Assembly (NCBI RefSeq): GCF_017744435.1
Contig: NZ_JAGIBG010000008.1
Location: 185,528-249,527 of the forward strand
Source: Pseudomonas sp.
Lineage (GTDB): Bacteria > Pseudomonadota > Gammaproteobacteria > Pseudomonadales > Pseudomonadaceae
Length of the DNA: 64,000 nt
Direction of reading: 5' to 3'
Shown: positions 51,652 to 60,722 of the stretch, in pieces
How the letters are laid out: every line of letters begins with the position of its first letter
Position numbering within the stretch: position 1 is the first letter of the stretch
The notes under the pieces: generated by a model
What the model saw: the letters and a program-made list of their open reading frames with translations, nothing else
What the model was told of the DNA's origin: nothing
Databases searched by the model: none
Position numbers and translations under genes: made by a program

Positions 51652-52140
51652 ATGCAGCAGGTTCTGCTCATCGTTGATGTCCAGTCCACCTTCAGCCCAC
51701 CCGAATGGCTGGTAGACGGGATTCGTCTGTTGTCAGCGAGCATTCCGTCGATTGCCTCGGTCGAACTGCACGATGAACAGGTGACGCCGTTCCAGCGCCA
51801 GCTTGGCTGGCACCCGGCGGCTGAAGACGAGTGCCTGGTCGAGGTGGACCAGGTGTTCATCAAGCATGGTTATGGCCAGACCGCGGAGACCATCGCCCAC
51901 ATCAAGCAGCTCGGCGTTGAGCGCGTGCTGGTGTGCGGCATGCAGACCGAAACCTGCGTGCTGGCGGCAGGCTTTGCGCTGTTCGATGCCGGGTTATGCC
52001 CGACCCTGGTGACCGACCTGACCGTCGGCTCATCGCTGGACCGCTCCGGCAAACTGGGTACCGACCTCTGGAAGCACCACTTTGGCAACGTGACCACCCG
52101 AGCCGAGGTGCTGGCCGAGATCGCGCAGTCGGGCCGCTGA
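51652..52140 (+). CDS. Isochorismatase-family cysteine hydrolase
   Basis: The 162-aa protein starts behind AGGAG at MQQVLLIVDVQSTFSPP. The catalytic Asp is in VDVQ, the Lys in FIKHGYG and the Cys in GMQTETCVLAAGFALFDAG. Members hydrolyse isochorismate, nicotinamide or other small amides. The exact substrate is unknown. It is divergent from the diguanylate cyclase gene. Confidence 0.88.
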   Translation: MQQVLLIVDVQSTFSPPEWLVDGIRLLSASIPSIASVELHDEQVTPFQRQLGWHPAAEDECLVEVDQVFIKHGYGQTAETIAHIKQLGVERVLVCGMQTETCVLAAGFALFDAGLCPTLVTDLTVGSSLDRSGKLGTDLWKHHFGNVTTRAEVLAEIAQSGR

Positions 52141-52228
52141 GAAAACCGCGAAAAGCCAGCGCGCATCGTTTAGCATGGGGACGCCGATGCACCTGGCCCC
52201 CTTCCTTATCGAAACGCGCTAGCTCCCC

Positions 52229-52993
52229 ATGACTGCCTTTTACCTCAAGTTCCTCATCACCCCCACGCTCATGCTGGCCATCTCGCTGGCGGCCAAACGT
52301 TGGGGCACGCAAATCGGCGGGCTGCTTTCCGGCCTGCCGGTCACTTCAGCCCTGGTCGTGCTGTTCCTGAGCCTGGAACAGGGCCCTGGCTTTGCCTTGC
52401 AGGCCGTGCCGGGGGCCTTGGCCGGCCTGGCGGCGGTCCAGGCGACCTACCTGTTCTACTACCGGGTGACGCGGCGGATCGGTGCATTCCCCGGCTGCAT
52501 CGCCGCGCTGGCGGTTTACGCGGCCATGGCGGCCTTGATGAGCCACCTGGGTTGGATGGCGTTGTCGGTGGTGGTGACCCTGGCGCTGCTCAGCCTGATC
52601 ATCGTCGTCACCTCGCAACCGGCGCCCACCGGCACCGCCAAGGTGGTGCAACTGCCACGCTGGGTGATCCCGATGCGCATGCTCACGGCCACTGCGCTGC
52701 TGGTGGCGATCACCGCCAGTGCCGAGTGGCTCGGGCCGGTGGCCAGCGGCCTGCTGGCGCCGATCCCGGTGATCGCCTGGCCGCTGGCGGTGTTCGCCCA
52801 TGTTCAGGGTGGGCACCACGAACTGGGCGCGATCGTGCGCGGCAACGCCATTGGCGGCGTGGGCGTGCTGGGTTTCTACCTGACGGTGAACAGCTTCATC
52901 GAACAGTGGGGCACCGTGCCGGCCATTGCCGCTGCCGTGGTGCTGGCCGTGGTGGCGACCTTCGCCCTGGCCAAGCTGTTGGACCGCCGCTGA
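52229..52993 (+). CDS. Integral membrane protein of unknown function
   Basis: The 254-aa protein has about eight hydrophobic helices and few charges. RWGTQIGGLLSGLPVTSALVVLFLSLEQG near the start and GLLAPIPVIAWPLAVFAHVQGGHHELGAIVRGNAIGG later look like two related halves. I do not recognise a transporter family. A hairpin and tandem GTATC elements follow it, leading to the bufferin cluster. Confidence 0.65.
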   Translation: MTAFYLKFLITPTLMLAISLAAKRWGTQIGGLLSGLPVTSALVVLFLSLEQGPGFALQAVPGALAGLAAVQATYLFYYRVTRRIGAFPGCIAALAVYAAMAALMSHLGWMALSVVVTLALLSLIIVVTSQPAPTGTAKVVQLPRWVIPMRMLTATALLVAITASAEWLGPVASGLLAPIPVIAWPLAVFAHVQGGHHELGAIVRGNAIGGVGVLGFYLTVNSFIEQWGTVPAIAAAVVLAVVATFALAKLLDRR

Positions 52994-53005
52994 CTTCTGC
53001 ACTCC

Positions 53006-53043
53006 GGCAGGCGCTTGTATCGCTCTGTATCAAGGCGCCTGCC
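53006..53043. promoter_or_regulatory. Hairpin downstream of the membrane protein gene
   Basis: GGCAGGCGC (53006-53014) pairs perfectly with GCGCCTGCC (53035-53043). The loop holds TGTATC twice, 10 bp apart. It starts 12 bp after a stop codon, so it may be a terminator without T-run, or part of the bufferin promoter. Confidence 0.5.
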
Positions 53044-53092
53044 ATGCCTACTCGCTTACAAATCCTTCGCTCTCCTGATACGCCCGGGATAC
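53016..53092. promoter_or_regulatory. Tandem GTATC elements upstream of the bufferin cluster
   Basis: TGTATC occurs at 53016-53021 and 53026-53031 (10-bp period). GATAC, the same word on the other strand, occurs at 53077-53081 and 53088-53092 (11-bp period). Direct repeats at helical spacing are typical of OmpR-type response-regulator sites. The precursor gene starts 106 bp downstream. Confidence 0.35.
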
Positions 53093-53197
53093 ATCCCTGG
53101 GGCCAAATGGGCCAGCCCGAACGAACAAGCCCTACGGCCTGCGTTCCCTGGCTCTTTCGCCCTTGAGGCAAGACCTTACGACTTCAGGAGAAACACC

Positions 53198-53725
53198 ATG
53201 TCCCGTATCCAGTTCCCCAACAAGACCCGTCTCGGCCTGCTGAGCATCGCCCTGGTGGGCGGCATCAACCTGGCTTCCTCGGCGTTTGCCGTCGAGGCAC
53301 TGCCGCAAGGCTACCAACTGGCGGCTGCAGAGAAGGCCGGCGAGGGCAAGTGTGGCGAAGGCAAGTGCGGTGCCAGCGGCGCCAAGGCCAAAGCCACCCA
53401 GGCTGAAGGCAAGTGCGGCGAGGGCAAGTGTGGCGCCAGCGGTGCCAAGGCCAAGGTCACCCAGGCCGAAGGCAAATGCGGTGAAGGCAAATGTGGCGAT
53501 GCTTCGTTCGCCAGTACCGACGCCGACCATGATGGCCGCGTTTCCCGTGCCGAATTGCTGGCGGTCGCTCCCAAGGCCGGTGCCGAGTTCGATGCGATCG
53601 ACGCCAACCACGACGGCTATCTTTCCGAGGCCGAGGTGTACCAGTTCCGCAAGCACCAGTTCGACGCCAATGGCAATCCATTCCCGACCGACCTGTACAG
53701 CAAACTGAGCCAGGCGAAGAACTGA
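53198..53725 (+). CDS. Bufferin-type RiPP precursor with C-terminal EF-hand pair
   Basis: The 175-aa protein starts at the ATG at 53198 behind AGGAG. It has a signal peptide (to SSAFA, about residue 31). Three [10 protein letters not shown] units follow, giving six cysteines (52, 57, 73, 78, 94, 99). Two canonical EF-hand loops come next (residues 108-119 [12 protein letters not shown] and 135-146 [12 protein letters not shown]). EGKCG-type precursors are modified on Cys by MNIO enzymes to bind copper or other metals in the periplasm. The EF-hand fusion adds likely calcium binding. The maturase genes follow directly. Confidence 0.88.
   Translation: MSRIQFPNKTRLGLLSIALVGGINLASSAFAVEALPQGYQLAAAEKAGEGKCGEGKCGASGAKAKATQAEGKCGEGKCGASGAKAKVTQAEGKCGEGKCGDASFASTDADHDGRVSRAELLAVAPKAGAEFDAIDANHDGYLSEAEVYQFRKHQFDANGNPFPTDLYSKLSQAKN
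53342..53497 (+). repeat. 63-bp tandem repeat in the bufferin precursor
   Basis: A 21-residue unit ([10 protein letters not shown] plus an Ala/Lys-rich spacer) occurs twice in full and a third time as [10 protein letters not shown] only. The period is 63 bp. Copy number sets the number of modifiable cysteines. Confidence 0.85.
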
Positions 53726-53738
53726 CCCTCGGCGGCAT

Positions 53739-53764
53739 CCTCCCCAGGCCATGGGCCGGGGAGG
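53739..53764 (+). terminator. Attenuator-like hairpin between precursor and maturase genes
   Basis: CCTCCCC-A-GGCC-ATG-GGCC-GGGGAGG makes an 11-bp GC-rich stem with one bulged base and no T-run. It sits between the precursor stop and the maturase ribosome site. It could lower maturase expression relative to precursor or stabilise the precursor mRNA. Confidence 0.6.
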
Positions 53765-53789
53765 GCGCTGCACCACAAGGAACAAGCCA

Positions 53790-54635
53790 ATGAGCACTTC
53801 TTCAACCCTGCAGGGCGCAGGCCTGGGCTTGCGCCGTGGGCTGCTGCCCGAACTGCTGAACATGGACGCCGGCGCCGTGGACTTTCTCGAATGCGCCCCG
53901 GACAACTGGATTGGCGTCGGCGGTGCCTTCGGCGAAGGCCTGGCGCAACTGGCCGAGCGCTACCCGCTGTCCTGCCACGGCCTGTCATTGTCGTTGGGCG
54001 GCCCAGCCCCGCTGGACCATGGCTTCCTGCGCCAGATCCGCGCCTTTCTCGACCGTCATCAGGTTCCGCTGTTCAGTGAGCACCTGAGCTACTGCGCCGA
54101 TGACGGCCATCTGTACGACCTCATTCCGATGCCGTTCACCGACGAAGCCGTGCGCCATACTGCCCGGCGTATCGCTGAAGTCCAGGATGCCCTCGGCCGG
54201 CGTATCGCCGTGGAGAACATCTCGTACTATGCCGCGCCGTATCAGGCGATGAGCGAGATCGCGTTTCTTCAGGCGGTGTTGAGCGAGGCGGACTGCGACC
54301 TGCTGCTGGACATCAACAACATCGTGGTCAATGCCTGCAACCATCGCTACGACGCTGCCGAGTTCCTCGCCCAGGTGCCGGCCGAACGGGTGGTCTGCCT
54401 GCATGTGGCCGGGCACTACGACGAAGCGCCGGACCTGAAGATCGACACCCATGGCGCCAGCGTCAGGCCTGATGTCTGGGGCCTGCTGGCCAGTGCCTAC
54501 CAGCACCTGGGTCCGGTGCCGACCTTGCTCGAACGCGACTTCAACCTGCCACCGCTGGCCGAACTGCTGGCCGAGGTGGAGCACATTCGCAGCCTGCAAC
54601 CCGTGGCGCAGGCCCTGGCGGTGCGCCATGGCTGA
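53790..54635 (+). CDS. MNIO (DUF692)-family bufferin maturase, BufB-like
   Basis: The 281-aa protein starts at [17 protein letters not shown] (ATG 53790, AAGGA upstream). It is a TIM-barrel multinuclear iron oxidase with the conserved metal-binding stretches [52 protein letters not shown] and LLERDFNLP. It would convert precursor cysteines to thiooxazole- or oxazolone-type groups. It overlaps the next gene by 8 bp. Confidence 0.92.
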   Translation: MSTSSTLQGAGLGLRRGLLPELLNMDAGAVDFLECAPDNWIGVGGAFGEGLAQLAERYPLSCHGLSLSLGGPAPLDHGFLRQIRAFLDRHQVPLFSEHLSYCADDGHLYDLIPMPFTDEAVRHTARRIAEVQDALGRRIAVENISYYAAPYQAMSEIAFLQAVLSEADCDLLLDINNIVVNACNHRYDAAEFLAQVPAERVVCLHVAGHYDEAPDLKIDTHGASVRPDVWGLLASAYQHLGPVPTLLERDFNLPPLAELLAEVEHIRSLQPVAQALAVRHG

Positions 54636-55365
54636 CTCGCTGCGCGAACAGCAACTGCGCATGGCCGGGCATATCCGCGATCCGCAGGCCAATCCGCCGC
54701 CGCCCGGTATCGAGGCGCGGCGCCTGGCGGTGTACCGGCAACTGTTCTTCGGCAACCTGCAGTCATTGCTGGCCGGCAGCTTTCCGGTGCTGCATGTCAG
54801 CCTCGCCAGCGAACACTGGCAGGGGTTGTGTGAAGACTTCTATGCCCACCATCGCTGCCACACGCCGCTGTTCACCGAAGTGGGCGGCGAGTGGGTCGAG
54901 TACCTGCAAGGGCGCACCGACCAGCTCGACTGGGTCGCCGAACTGGCCCATTACGAGTGGATCGAAACGGCCTTGCTGCTGAGCGATGCTGCCGAACCTG
55001 AGCATGACCCTGAAGGTGATCTGCTCGAAGGCGTGCCTGTGCTGTCCAGCCTCGCCGTGCCGCTGGCCTATGCCTGGCCGGTCAGCCACATCGGGCCGGA
55101 GCATCTGCCGAGTAAGCCGCCCGCCGAGCCGACATTGCTGCTGGCCTGCCGAGGTGCAGGCCACAAGGTGACCTTCTCGCGCCTTGCGCCGCTGGCCCAT
55201 GCACTGTTGGTGTCGTTGCAGGATCAGCCATTGAGTGGGCGTGAACACTTGGCGGTGCTGGCCGAGGCTACCGGAATGGAAGCCACCGCCATCGAGGCAC
55301 CAGGCCTTGCGCTATTGCAGAGCCTGAAAGCTCAGGGCGTCGTGCTCGGTACCCGACGGGTCTAG
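54628..55365 (+). CDS. DUF2063/BufC-like partner of the MNIO maturase
   Basis: The 245-aa protein starts at [19 protein letters not shown]. The N-terminal DUF2063 domain shows [67 protein letters not shown]. This protein usually delivers the precursor to the MNIO enzyme. The 8-bp overlap with the maturase gene fits a complex. Its stop shares a CTAG with the convergent TetR gene stop. Confidence 0.9.
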   Translation: MADSLREQQLRMAGHIRDPQANPPPPGIEARRLAVYRQLFFGNLQSLLAGSFPVLHVSLASEHWQGLCEDFYAHHRCHTPLFTEVGGEWVEYLQGRTDQLDWVAELAHYEWIETALLLSDAAEPEHDPEGDLLEGVPVLSSLAVPLAYAWPVSHIGPEHLPSKPPAEPTLLLACRGAGHKVTFSRLAPLAHALLVSLQDQPLSGREHLAVLAEATGMEATAIEAPGLALLQSLKAQGVVLGTRRV

Positions 55366-55982
55366 GCCGGCGCCAGCCCATTGAGCAGCAGGCGCAACGA
55401 AGAATCGGCCGCAGCCTGGTAGTCGATCCGTTGCCCGGCCTGGCTGGGGGCGTGCCAGCCCAGGCCGAGGCAGGACTGGGCGATGGCCCACACCGACGGC
55501 AACACATGCTCCGGATTCACCGGCGCCAGCTTGCCGCTGCTGATCCACTGGCGCACATGTGCGGTGTTTTCCCGTGCCTGCTGCGCCCAGTGTTCGAGAA
55601 AGTTGCCGGGAATGCGCTGGCCACCTTCCTTGAGCTCCTGCAGCAGCACCTTCGAGGCAAACGGCCGGTGCTCGAACAGGCTGATCAGCGCCGTCACCGT
55701 GCGGCTCAGCGCCTGCAGCGGTTCGTCTTCCCTGGCGAACGGTGCGCAGGCCTGCAGGTAGCAGGGGGCGATGTCCTCCAGCACCTGGCTGTAGATGTTG
55801 GCCTTGGACTTGAAGTAGTAGAGCACGTTGGAACGGGGCAGGCTGGCCAACGAGGCAATCGCCGAGAGCTTGGTGGCGGCATAGCCCTGTTGGGCGAATG
55901 CTTCGCCGGCAGCGTCGAGGATGACTCGCCGCACCGGTGCGTTCAGGGTGTCCTCGGTTTCTCGTGGCAATTCGAACGGCAT
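55362..55982 (-). CDS. TetR-family transcriptional regulator
   Basis: The 206-aa protein starts at MPFELPRETEDTLNAPVRRVILDAAGEAFAQQGYAATKLSAIASLASLPRSNVLYYFKSKANIY, which includes the whole DNA-binding domain. The C-terminal half is similar in layout to RutR-type regulators. The ribosome site is weak. It is convergent with the bufferin cluster, so the LysR and rubredoxin genes upstream are more likely partners. Confidence 0.85.
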   Translation of the reverse strand: MPFELPRETEDTLNAPVRRVILDAAGEAFAQQGYAATKLSAIASLASLPRSNVLYYFKSKANIYSQVLEDIAPCYLQACAPFAREDEPLQALSRTVTALISLFEHRPFASKVLLQELKEGGQRIPGNFLEHWAQQARENTAHVRQWISSGKLAPVNPEHVLPSVWAIAQSCLGLGWHAPSQAGQRIDYQAAADSSLRLLLNGLAPA

Positions 55983-56101
55983 GATGTACACGGCAACGGT
56001 TCCTGGCTGCGCCGGGTGCGTTGCCCCGTGCGCTGAACGAATGAGAATGCGCAATATACAAAAATATATAGCGATAGTGCGCAGGAATATTGCCCTGGCG
56101 G

Positions 56102-57022
56102 TCAGGTGATAGCCTTGGCGGCGGTCAGCACCAGCCCCCGCAGCCACTTCGCGGATTGTGCCCGGTGCTTGCGCGCATGCCACAGCTGGTAATAGCGCAG
56201 CGGTTGCGCGGGGACCGGGAATGGCTCGATGCGCACCGGCAGCAGTTCGGCGTAGTGCCTGGCGAACGCGCGCGTGGTGGTGAACACCAGGTTGGACTTC
56301 ACCAGGGCATAGGGTGCCAGGCAGAAGTACGGCAGGGTGGTGGTCACGCGCCGGGCCAGGCCGCTCTTGTCCAGTTCGGCGCCGATCGTGCCTTGCCCGC
56401 AGGCGCCGAGGGTAAGCACGTCGAGGTGGTCTGACTGCAGGTAGGCTTCACGGGTCAGGCCACCGGGCGGCACCGGGTGATCATCGCGTACCAGGCAGAC
56501 CAGGTCGTCGTCGCACAGGGCCTGCAGGTGCAGGTGCTGTGCAGGGCTGCGCCAGTTGCCGATCACCAGGTCCAGCGTGCCGTCCTCCAGCCCGCGCGTG
56601 TAACCGCCCTCGGCCTGCAGGTGGGTCAGCTCCAGGGTGGCCAGCGGCGCCTGGGCGTGGAAGCGTTCGATGATGGCCGGCACGAAGAACACGCTGAGGT
56701 AGTCCGGCGTACTGATGCGAAAATGCTGGCGTGTGGTGGCGGGGTCGAAGTGGTCGATCGGGTCCAGCACCTGCTCGATCCCGGCCAGCGCCTGGGTCAG
56801 GGGTTCAATCAGGTTTTCGCCATGACTGGTCAGCACCATGCGGCTGCCACTGCGCACCAGCAGTGGGTCGCCGGTGAGCTGGCGCAGGCGGCGCAGGGCC
56901 ACGCTGACCGCCGGCTGGCTCTGGCCAAGACGTTCGGCGGTGCGCGACACGCTGCATTCGGACAACAAGGTATGCAGCGTGCGCAGCAGTTGGGTGTCGC
57001 AGTTCGGCACGGCTTTGGCCAC
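56102..57022 (-). CDS. LysR-family transcriptional regulator
   Basis: The 306-aa form starts at a GTG (57022) behind GAGAGA and gives VAKAVPNCDTQLLRTLHTLLSECSVSRTAERLGQSQPAVSVALRRLRQLTGDPLLVR; an ATG at 57079 would add 19 residues. This N terminus is of the NodD/NahR/LinR subgroup, which often controls aromatic catabolism. The Rieske and rubredoxin-reductase genes directly upstream are likely targets. Confidence 0.85.
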   Translation of the reverse strand: MAKAVPNCDTQLLRTLHTLLSECSVSRTAERLGQSQPAVSVALRRLRQLTGDPLLVRSGSRMVLTSHGENLIEPLTQALAGIEQVLDPIDHFDPATTRQHFRISTPDYLSVFFVPAIIERFHAQAPLATLELTHLQAEGGYTRGLEDGTLDLVIGNWRSPAQHLHLQALCDDDLVCLVRDDHPVPPGGLTREAYLQSDHLDVLTLGACGQGTIGAELDKSGLARRVTTTLPYFCLAPYALVKSNLVFTTTRAFARHYAELLPVRIEPFPVPAQPLRYYQLWHARKHRAQSAKWLRGLVLTAAKAIT

Positions 57023-57129
57023 GGCAGTCTCTCTCAGGCCCGGGGCATCCGCGCAATGCCCTGGGCCGGTTCTGGTCAATAGGTCGCTATATACTAAACA
57101 CTATACCGTGGCTTGGGGCGTGTGCCGTT

Positions 57130-58491
57130 TTACCTCCAGGCCGGCAACGCCTTGAGCAGTTCGGCTTTCTCGCCGGTGGCCGCGCCCATCAGGACAAAGC
57201 CCTGCATCTGCCGCGCTGGGTCGTGGAACAGCGCACGCACCTTGGCAAACCCCTGGTCGCAGTGGCCCAGCAGTTCGGTCGACCAGCTACCCTGATCAGC
57301 CAAAGGCGAAGCCACGACAGTAGGCAACACGCTGGTTTTCACCGTCACCGGCATGGCCGGGTAGGCAACCGGCGTCAGCTGACCGGCCAGGGTGCGCGCC
57401 AGGGCACGGGCCTGGAGCATGATCGGCAGCACATAAGGCAATACCAGGCCATGCACCTCGGCACAGTCGCCCAGGGCGTAGACATTGCGGGCGCTGGTCT
57501 GCAGGCAAGCATCGGTGACGATGCCGCTGGCCACCTCAAGCCCGGCGCTGCGTGCCAACTCCACCCGCGGAGCGAGGCCGATGGCGCTGAGTACATAGTC
57601 CACTTCCAGCACCTGGTCATCGGCCATCAGCACCTGCAACGCCGCGGCCTTGCGCTGTACAGCGACGGGCGTGGTGCCCAGCGCCAGGGTCACGCCGAGC
57701 GAGGTCAGGGCACTGGCCATCGCTGCACCGGCCGGCTCCGGCAGCAGCCGGCTCAGCGGCCAGGTGGCACGGTCGACAAGGGTTACCGCATGGCCGGCAT
57801 GCCCCAGGTCATTGGCGAATTCGCAGCCGATCAAGCCGCCACCCAGAATCGCGACCCGGCTGGCCTGGCCGATCTGCTGGCGAAAGCTGCGGTAGTCGTC
57901 CAGGTCGTTGACGGTGATGATTGCCGGCACACCGTCACCTTCGAGCGCCGGGCGTCGAGGGTCCGCGCCCAACGCCAGCACCAGTGCGCTGTAGCGCTGT
58001 GCCTGGCCGGCGACAGACACGCACTGTGCGTGTGTGTCGATGCGTTCCACACAGGTGCCGGTAACCACGCTTGCTGCCAGTTGCTCGGCCATCTGCGCCG
58101 CGCTGGCAGTGACCAGTTGCTCGGGTAGCCTGCCACTCTGCAAAGCGTTGGAAAGCGCGGGCTTGGAGTAGAACTCACCGCCATCGCGGGTGATGATCAC
58201 GATCGGTATGGCGGCGTCGAGCTTGCGCAGTTCACGCGCCACGGTATAGCCGGCCAGCCCCGAACCGAGGATCACCACCGGGTCCGGCGCCTGTGGAGCA
58301 ACCGGTTGTGCTGCCTGGGCATCCAGCGGCAGGCGAACCATGTCGAAGTCACCCTTGCCCACGCCGCACTCCGGGCAGAACCAGTCTTGCGGTACATCTT
58401 CCCAGCGGGTACCCGCTGTGATGCCATCTTCCGGTATCCCCACGGCTTCGTCGTAGATGAAGCCGCACACCAGGCATTCCCATTTGTACAT
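57130..58491 (-). CDS. Rubredoxin-rubredoxin reductase fusion
   Basis: The 453-aa protein joins two electron carriers. Residues 1-54 are rubredoxin with four iron ligands (C6, C9, C39, C42 in YKWECLVCG and [12 protein letters not shown]). A Pro/Gln linker follows, then a FAD reductase with the FAD motif [14 protein letters not shown] and the NAD motif [21 protein letters not shown]. In alkane-degrading pseudomonads these are normally separate genes. It lies 28 bp after the Rieske oxygenase and probably supplies its electrons from NADH. Confidence 0.9.
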   Translation of the reverse strand: MYKWECLVCGFIYDEAVGIPEDGITAGTRWEDVPQDWFCPECGVGKGDFDMVRLPLDAQAAQPVAPQAPDPVVILGSGLAGYTVARELRKLDAAIPIVIITRDGGEFYSKPALSNALQSGRLPEQLVTASAAQMAEQLAASVVTGTCVERIDTHAQCVSVAGQAQRYSALVLALGADPRRPALEGDGVPAIITVNDLDDYRSFRQQIGQASRVAILGGGLIGCEFANDLGHAGHAVTLVDRATWPLSRLLPEPAGAAMASALTSLGVTLALGTTPVAVQRKAAALQVLMADDQVLEVDYVLSAIGLAPRVELARSAGLEVASGIVTDACLQTSARNVYALGDCAEVHGLVLPYVLPIMLQARALARTLAGQLTPVAYPAMPVTVKTSVLPTVVASPLADQGSWSTELLGHCDQGFAKVRALFHDPARQMQGFVLMGAATGEKAELLKALPAWR

Positions 58492-58519
58492 GTTCGATAC
58501 TCCCTCGCAGGTTTGCCCG

Positions 58520-59575
58520 TCAGCTGGTGAAGGCGCGGCCCAGGCCCAGGGCGCTCAGGGCCCGGCGGTAGGCGGTGGAGGAACGGTCGGCCGGGATGTG
58601 GATTTCCAGCGAAAGGTCCAGGGGCAGGTCTTCGGGGCGGCACAGCTCGACGATGTCGCGGTCCTCCTCGAACACTTGCTGGTTGAACGCATACACATCG
58701 TCCAGCGGCAGGTGCTGGTCGAAGTTGCGGGTGATGGCGCAGAACATCCGGGTCTTGCGCGCCGAGATCGGGCTGGCGGCATTGAGGATGACCAGGCGCT
58801 GTTCAGGGTCGGGGAAGTTCACCGCAAGCCGTGCGGTGAACGGTGCGAACACGTCGAACGTGCGTTTCCACTGGAAGCCGCTGGGCGCCCGATGCTGCAG
58901 GTGCTTGGGGAAGTTGCTGACGCTGCTGACGTATTCGGCGTGCATGCCGTGGGCCGTGAGTTCGGCACGGTAGGTCGGCACCACCGGGTTGTCGCGGTCG
59001 GCGAAGGCGTCGTGGTGGATCCAGGCGAAGTGGGCGACATCGATGAACCCCTCGACCTGGCGCCCGGCCGAGGCGGCGATGTCGATCGACGGCGGCAGGA
59101 TGCGCTGGTAGCTGACATCGTGCCAGGAGGGCATTTCGGGGAATGGCGCGTCGCTGCCGGCCATCAGCACCCAGACCAGCCCGTAGTCTTCGCGGGCGGT
59201 GTACATCTGGATGCGGTGGCGTTCGGTGAGGTTGGCATTGGGTTCCGAGGGGATTCGCGTGCAGCGGCCATCGGTGCCGAAGTGCAGCCCGTGGTACGGG
59301 CAGATGATGTTCTCGCCCTGCACCCAACCGCGGCTCAGCGGTGCGCCGCGGTGGCTGCAGATATCACGGGCGGCGTTGAGCTTGCCGCCAGTGCGGTACA
59401 GCACGATGGGCTCATCGAGCAGGGTGACGGCATAGGGTTTGTCGCCCACCTCGGTGCTGAAGGCCACGGGGTGCCAGTGGCGGGTGAGGATTTCACGGTC
59501 GTGGGCGCTGAACGAGCTGGTCTTGGTGATCGGGTTCCAGGTCACGTTCTGGCAGGCGGTGGCGGAATTGGACAT
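58520..59575 (-). CDS. Rieske non-heme iron oxygenase (VanA/NdmA-like)
   Basis: The 351-aa protein has the Rieske cluster motif C73-x-H75 ... C92-x2-H95 (CSHRG and CPYHG). The mononuclear iron triad lies in [15 protein letters not shown] (E175/D179, H182, H187). Length and layout fit one-component-type O- or N-demethylases such as vanillate demethylase or methylxanthine demethylases. Substrate is not readable. The pairing with a rubredoxin-based reductase is unusual for this class. Confidence 0.88.
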   Translation of the reverse strand: MSNSATACQNVTWNPITKTSSFSAHDREILTRHWHPVAFSTEVGDKPYAVTLLDEPIVLYRTGGKLNAARDICSHRGAPLSRGWVQGENIICPYHGLHFGTDGRCTRIPSEPNANLTERHRIQMYTAREDYGLVWVLMAGSDAPFPEMPSWHDVSYQRILPPSIDIAASAGRQVEGFIDVAHFAWIHHDAFADRDNPVVPTYRAELTAHGMHAEYVSSVSNFPKHLQHRAPSGFQWKRTFDVFAPFTARLAVNFPDPEQRLVILNAASPISARKTRMFCAITRNFDQHLPLDDVYAFNQQVFEEDRDIVELCRPEDLPLDLSLEIHIPADRSSTAYRRALSALGLGRAFTS

Positions 59576-59681
59576 CTCGCTTCTCCTTGTTTTGTATGGC
59601 TGGAGCCATGCTAGGGAAGCGGTGCCGGCCTGCCCATGGCGGGGCAGGCATGTAGTTCATGTGCAATCGGTTATGGGCGGC

Positions 59682-60095
59682 TCACTGGTACTTGATCACG
59701 ATCGCCTTGAGCTTGCGCCCTTCGACCTTGTGGATATCGCGATCCCACAGCGGCCCTTCGACATAGGCGGCCACCGGTTGAATGCGGTCATACACCACCA
59801 CGGCAGCATCGCCGCCAATGGACGCTGCTTCCTCGCGCAGTTTCTGTTCCACTTCGGTGATTGCAGGTGGCGGCTCGACGCTGGCGTCGATCAGCACCTC
59901 GCCGAGGCGTACATGACGGCGGATCGGTTCGCGGCGCAGTACCTCGACATTGGCCGCATTGGTCGGGGCAAAGTGCGGCCCGCCGACGTATTCGCTGGTA
60001 TGGGCGTTGATCGAGCTGCAGCCGGCCAGTGCCATCAGTGCTGCGCCGGCTAGGCCGTGGAGGAGTGGGGAGAACCTGAAAAGCGTTGTTTTCAT
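59682..60095 (-). CDS. Predicted lipoprotein with YbjQ-like flexible C-terminal domain
   Basis: The 137-aa protein starts at MKTTLFRFSPLLHGLAGAALMALAGC (ATG 60095, GGGA upstream), a lipoprotein signal with lipobox LAGC. The mature part (VEVLRREPIRRHVRLGEVLIDASVEPPPAITEVEQKLREEAASIGGDAAVVVYDRIQPVAAYVEG) resembles the small envelope domain seen in many proteobacterial lipoproteins. The function is unknown. Confidence 0.75.
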   Translation of the reverse strand: MKTTLFRFSPLLHGLAGAALMALAGCSSINAHTSEYVGGPHFAPTNAANVEVLRREPIRRHVRLGEVLIDASVEPPPAITEVEQKLREEAASIGGDAAVVVYDRIQPVAAYVEGPLWDRDIHKVEGRKLKAIVIKYQ

Positions 60096-60181
60096 GCCTG
60101 CAGTCCCTTCGCTGTCGAGCCAGTGGCTGGCTGCTGTGAACATAGTCGAAGGAACTGCCGGGCACAAATGGCCGCCAGGGC

Positions 60182-60580
60182 TTAGCGGCGATAGTAGCGG
60201 TGGTCATCATCGTAGTGGTGGGCGCGCTCGTTGCGGCGCTCCCATTCGTGGCGGCGTTCGGCCTCACGGCGTGCCTGTTCCCGGCGCCACTGGGCGCGAC
60301 GCCATTCTTCGCGGCGGCGGTCTTCACTGTGGTAATGCCAGCGGCCGTCGCGCCAGTAGCGGTCATCATCATGGGCGAGCAGCGGCCCTGATTGGCCGTC
60401 GGCGATGCTGGCCAGGTTCGGCCAGGGGCTCTGGGCTGGCTTGGCCGGCGTGTGGAGGGCGGTGTCAGTGGCCTGGACCAGGTTCGGACTGTGCATTTGC
60501 ATCGCCGACGCCGACGCCGAACCTGCGGCCGCGAACGCGAACAGGCTGGCGAACAGGAGCTTCGAAAAGTGGAGTTTCAT
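60182..60580 (-). CDS. Exported Arg/His/Asp-rich small protein
   Basis: The 132-aa protein starts at MKLHFSKLLFASLFAFAAAGSASASA (ATG 60580, GGAG upstream), a signal peptide. The C-terminal ~60 residues are a charged, low-complexity helix rich in Arg, Glu, His and Trp (WRDGRWHYHSEDRRREEWRRAQWRREQARREAERRHEWERR) and end in an Asp/His/Tyr tail. It could bind metals or nucleic acid. No family is recognised. Confidence 0.65.
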   Translation of the reverse strand: MKLHFSKLLFASLFAFAAAGSASASAMQMHSPNLVQATDTALHTPAKPAQSPWPNLASIADGQSGPLLAHDDDRYWRDGRWHYHSEDRRREEWRRAQWRREQARREAERRHEWERRNERAHHYDDDHRYYRR

Positions 60581-60722
60581 GAGCGCAGGCAATCTCCTGG
60601 TTATCATTGAACACGCGGATGCGTTGCCTCTCAAGGCTGCGCATCCGCTCGCGTGAGCCTGCTCAGATAGACCAGTAAAAGCGTAAAAGTTCAGCCTCCT
60701 CAGTGCTTTAGTACCCTCAGTG

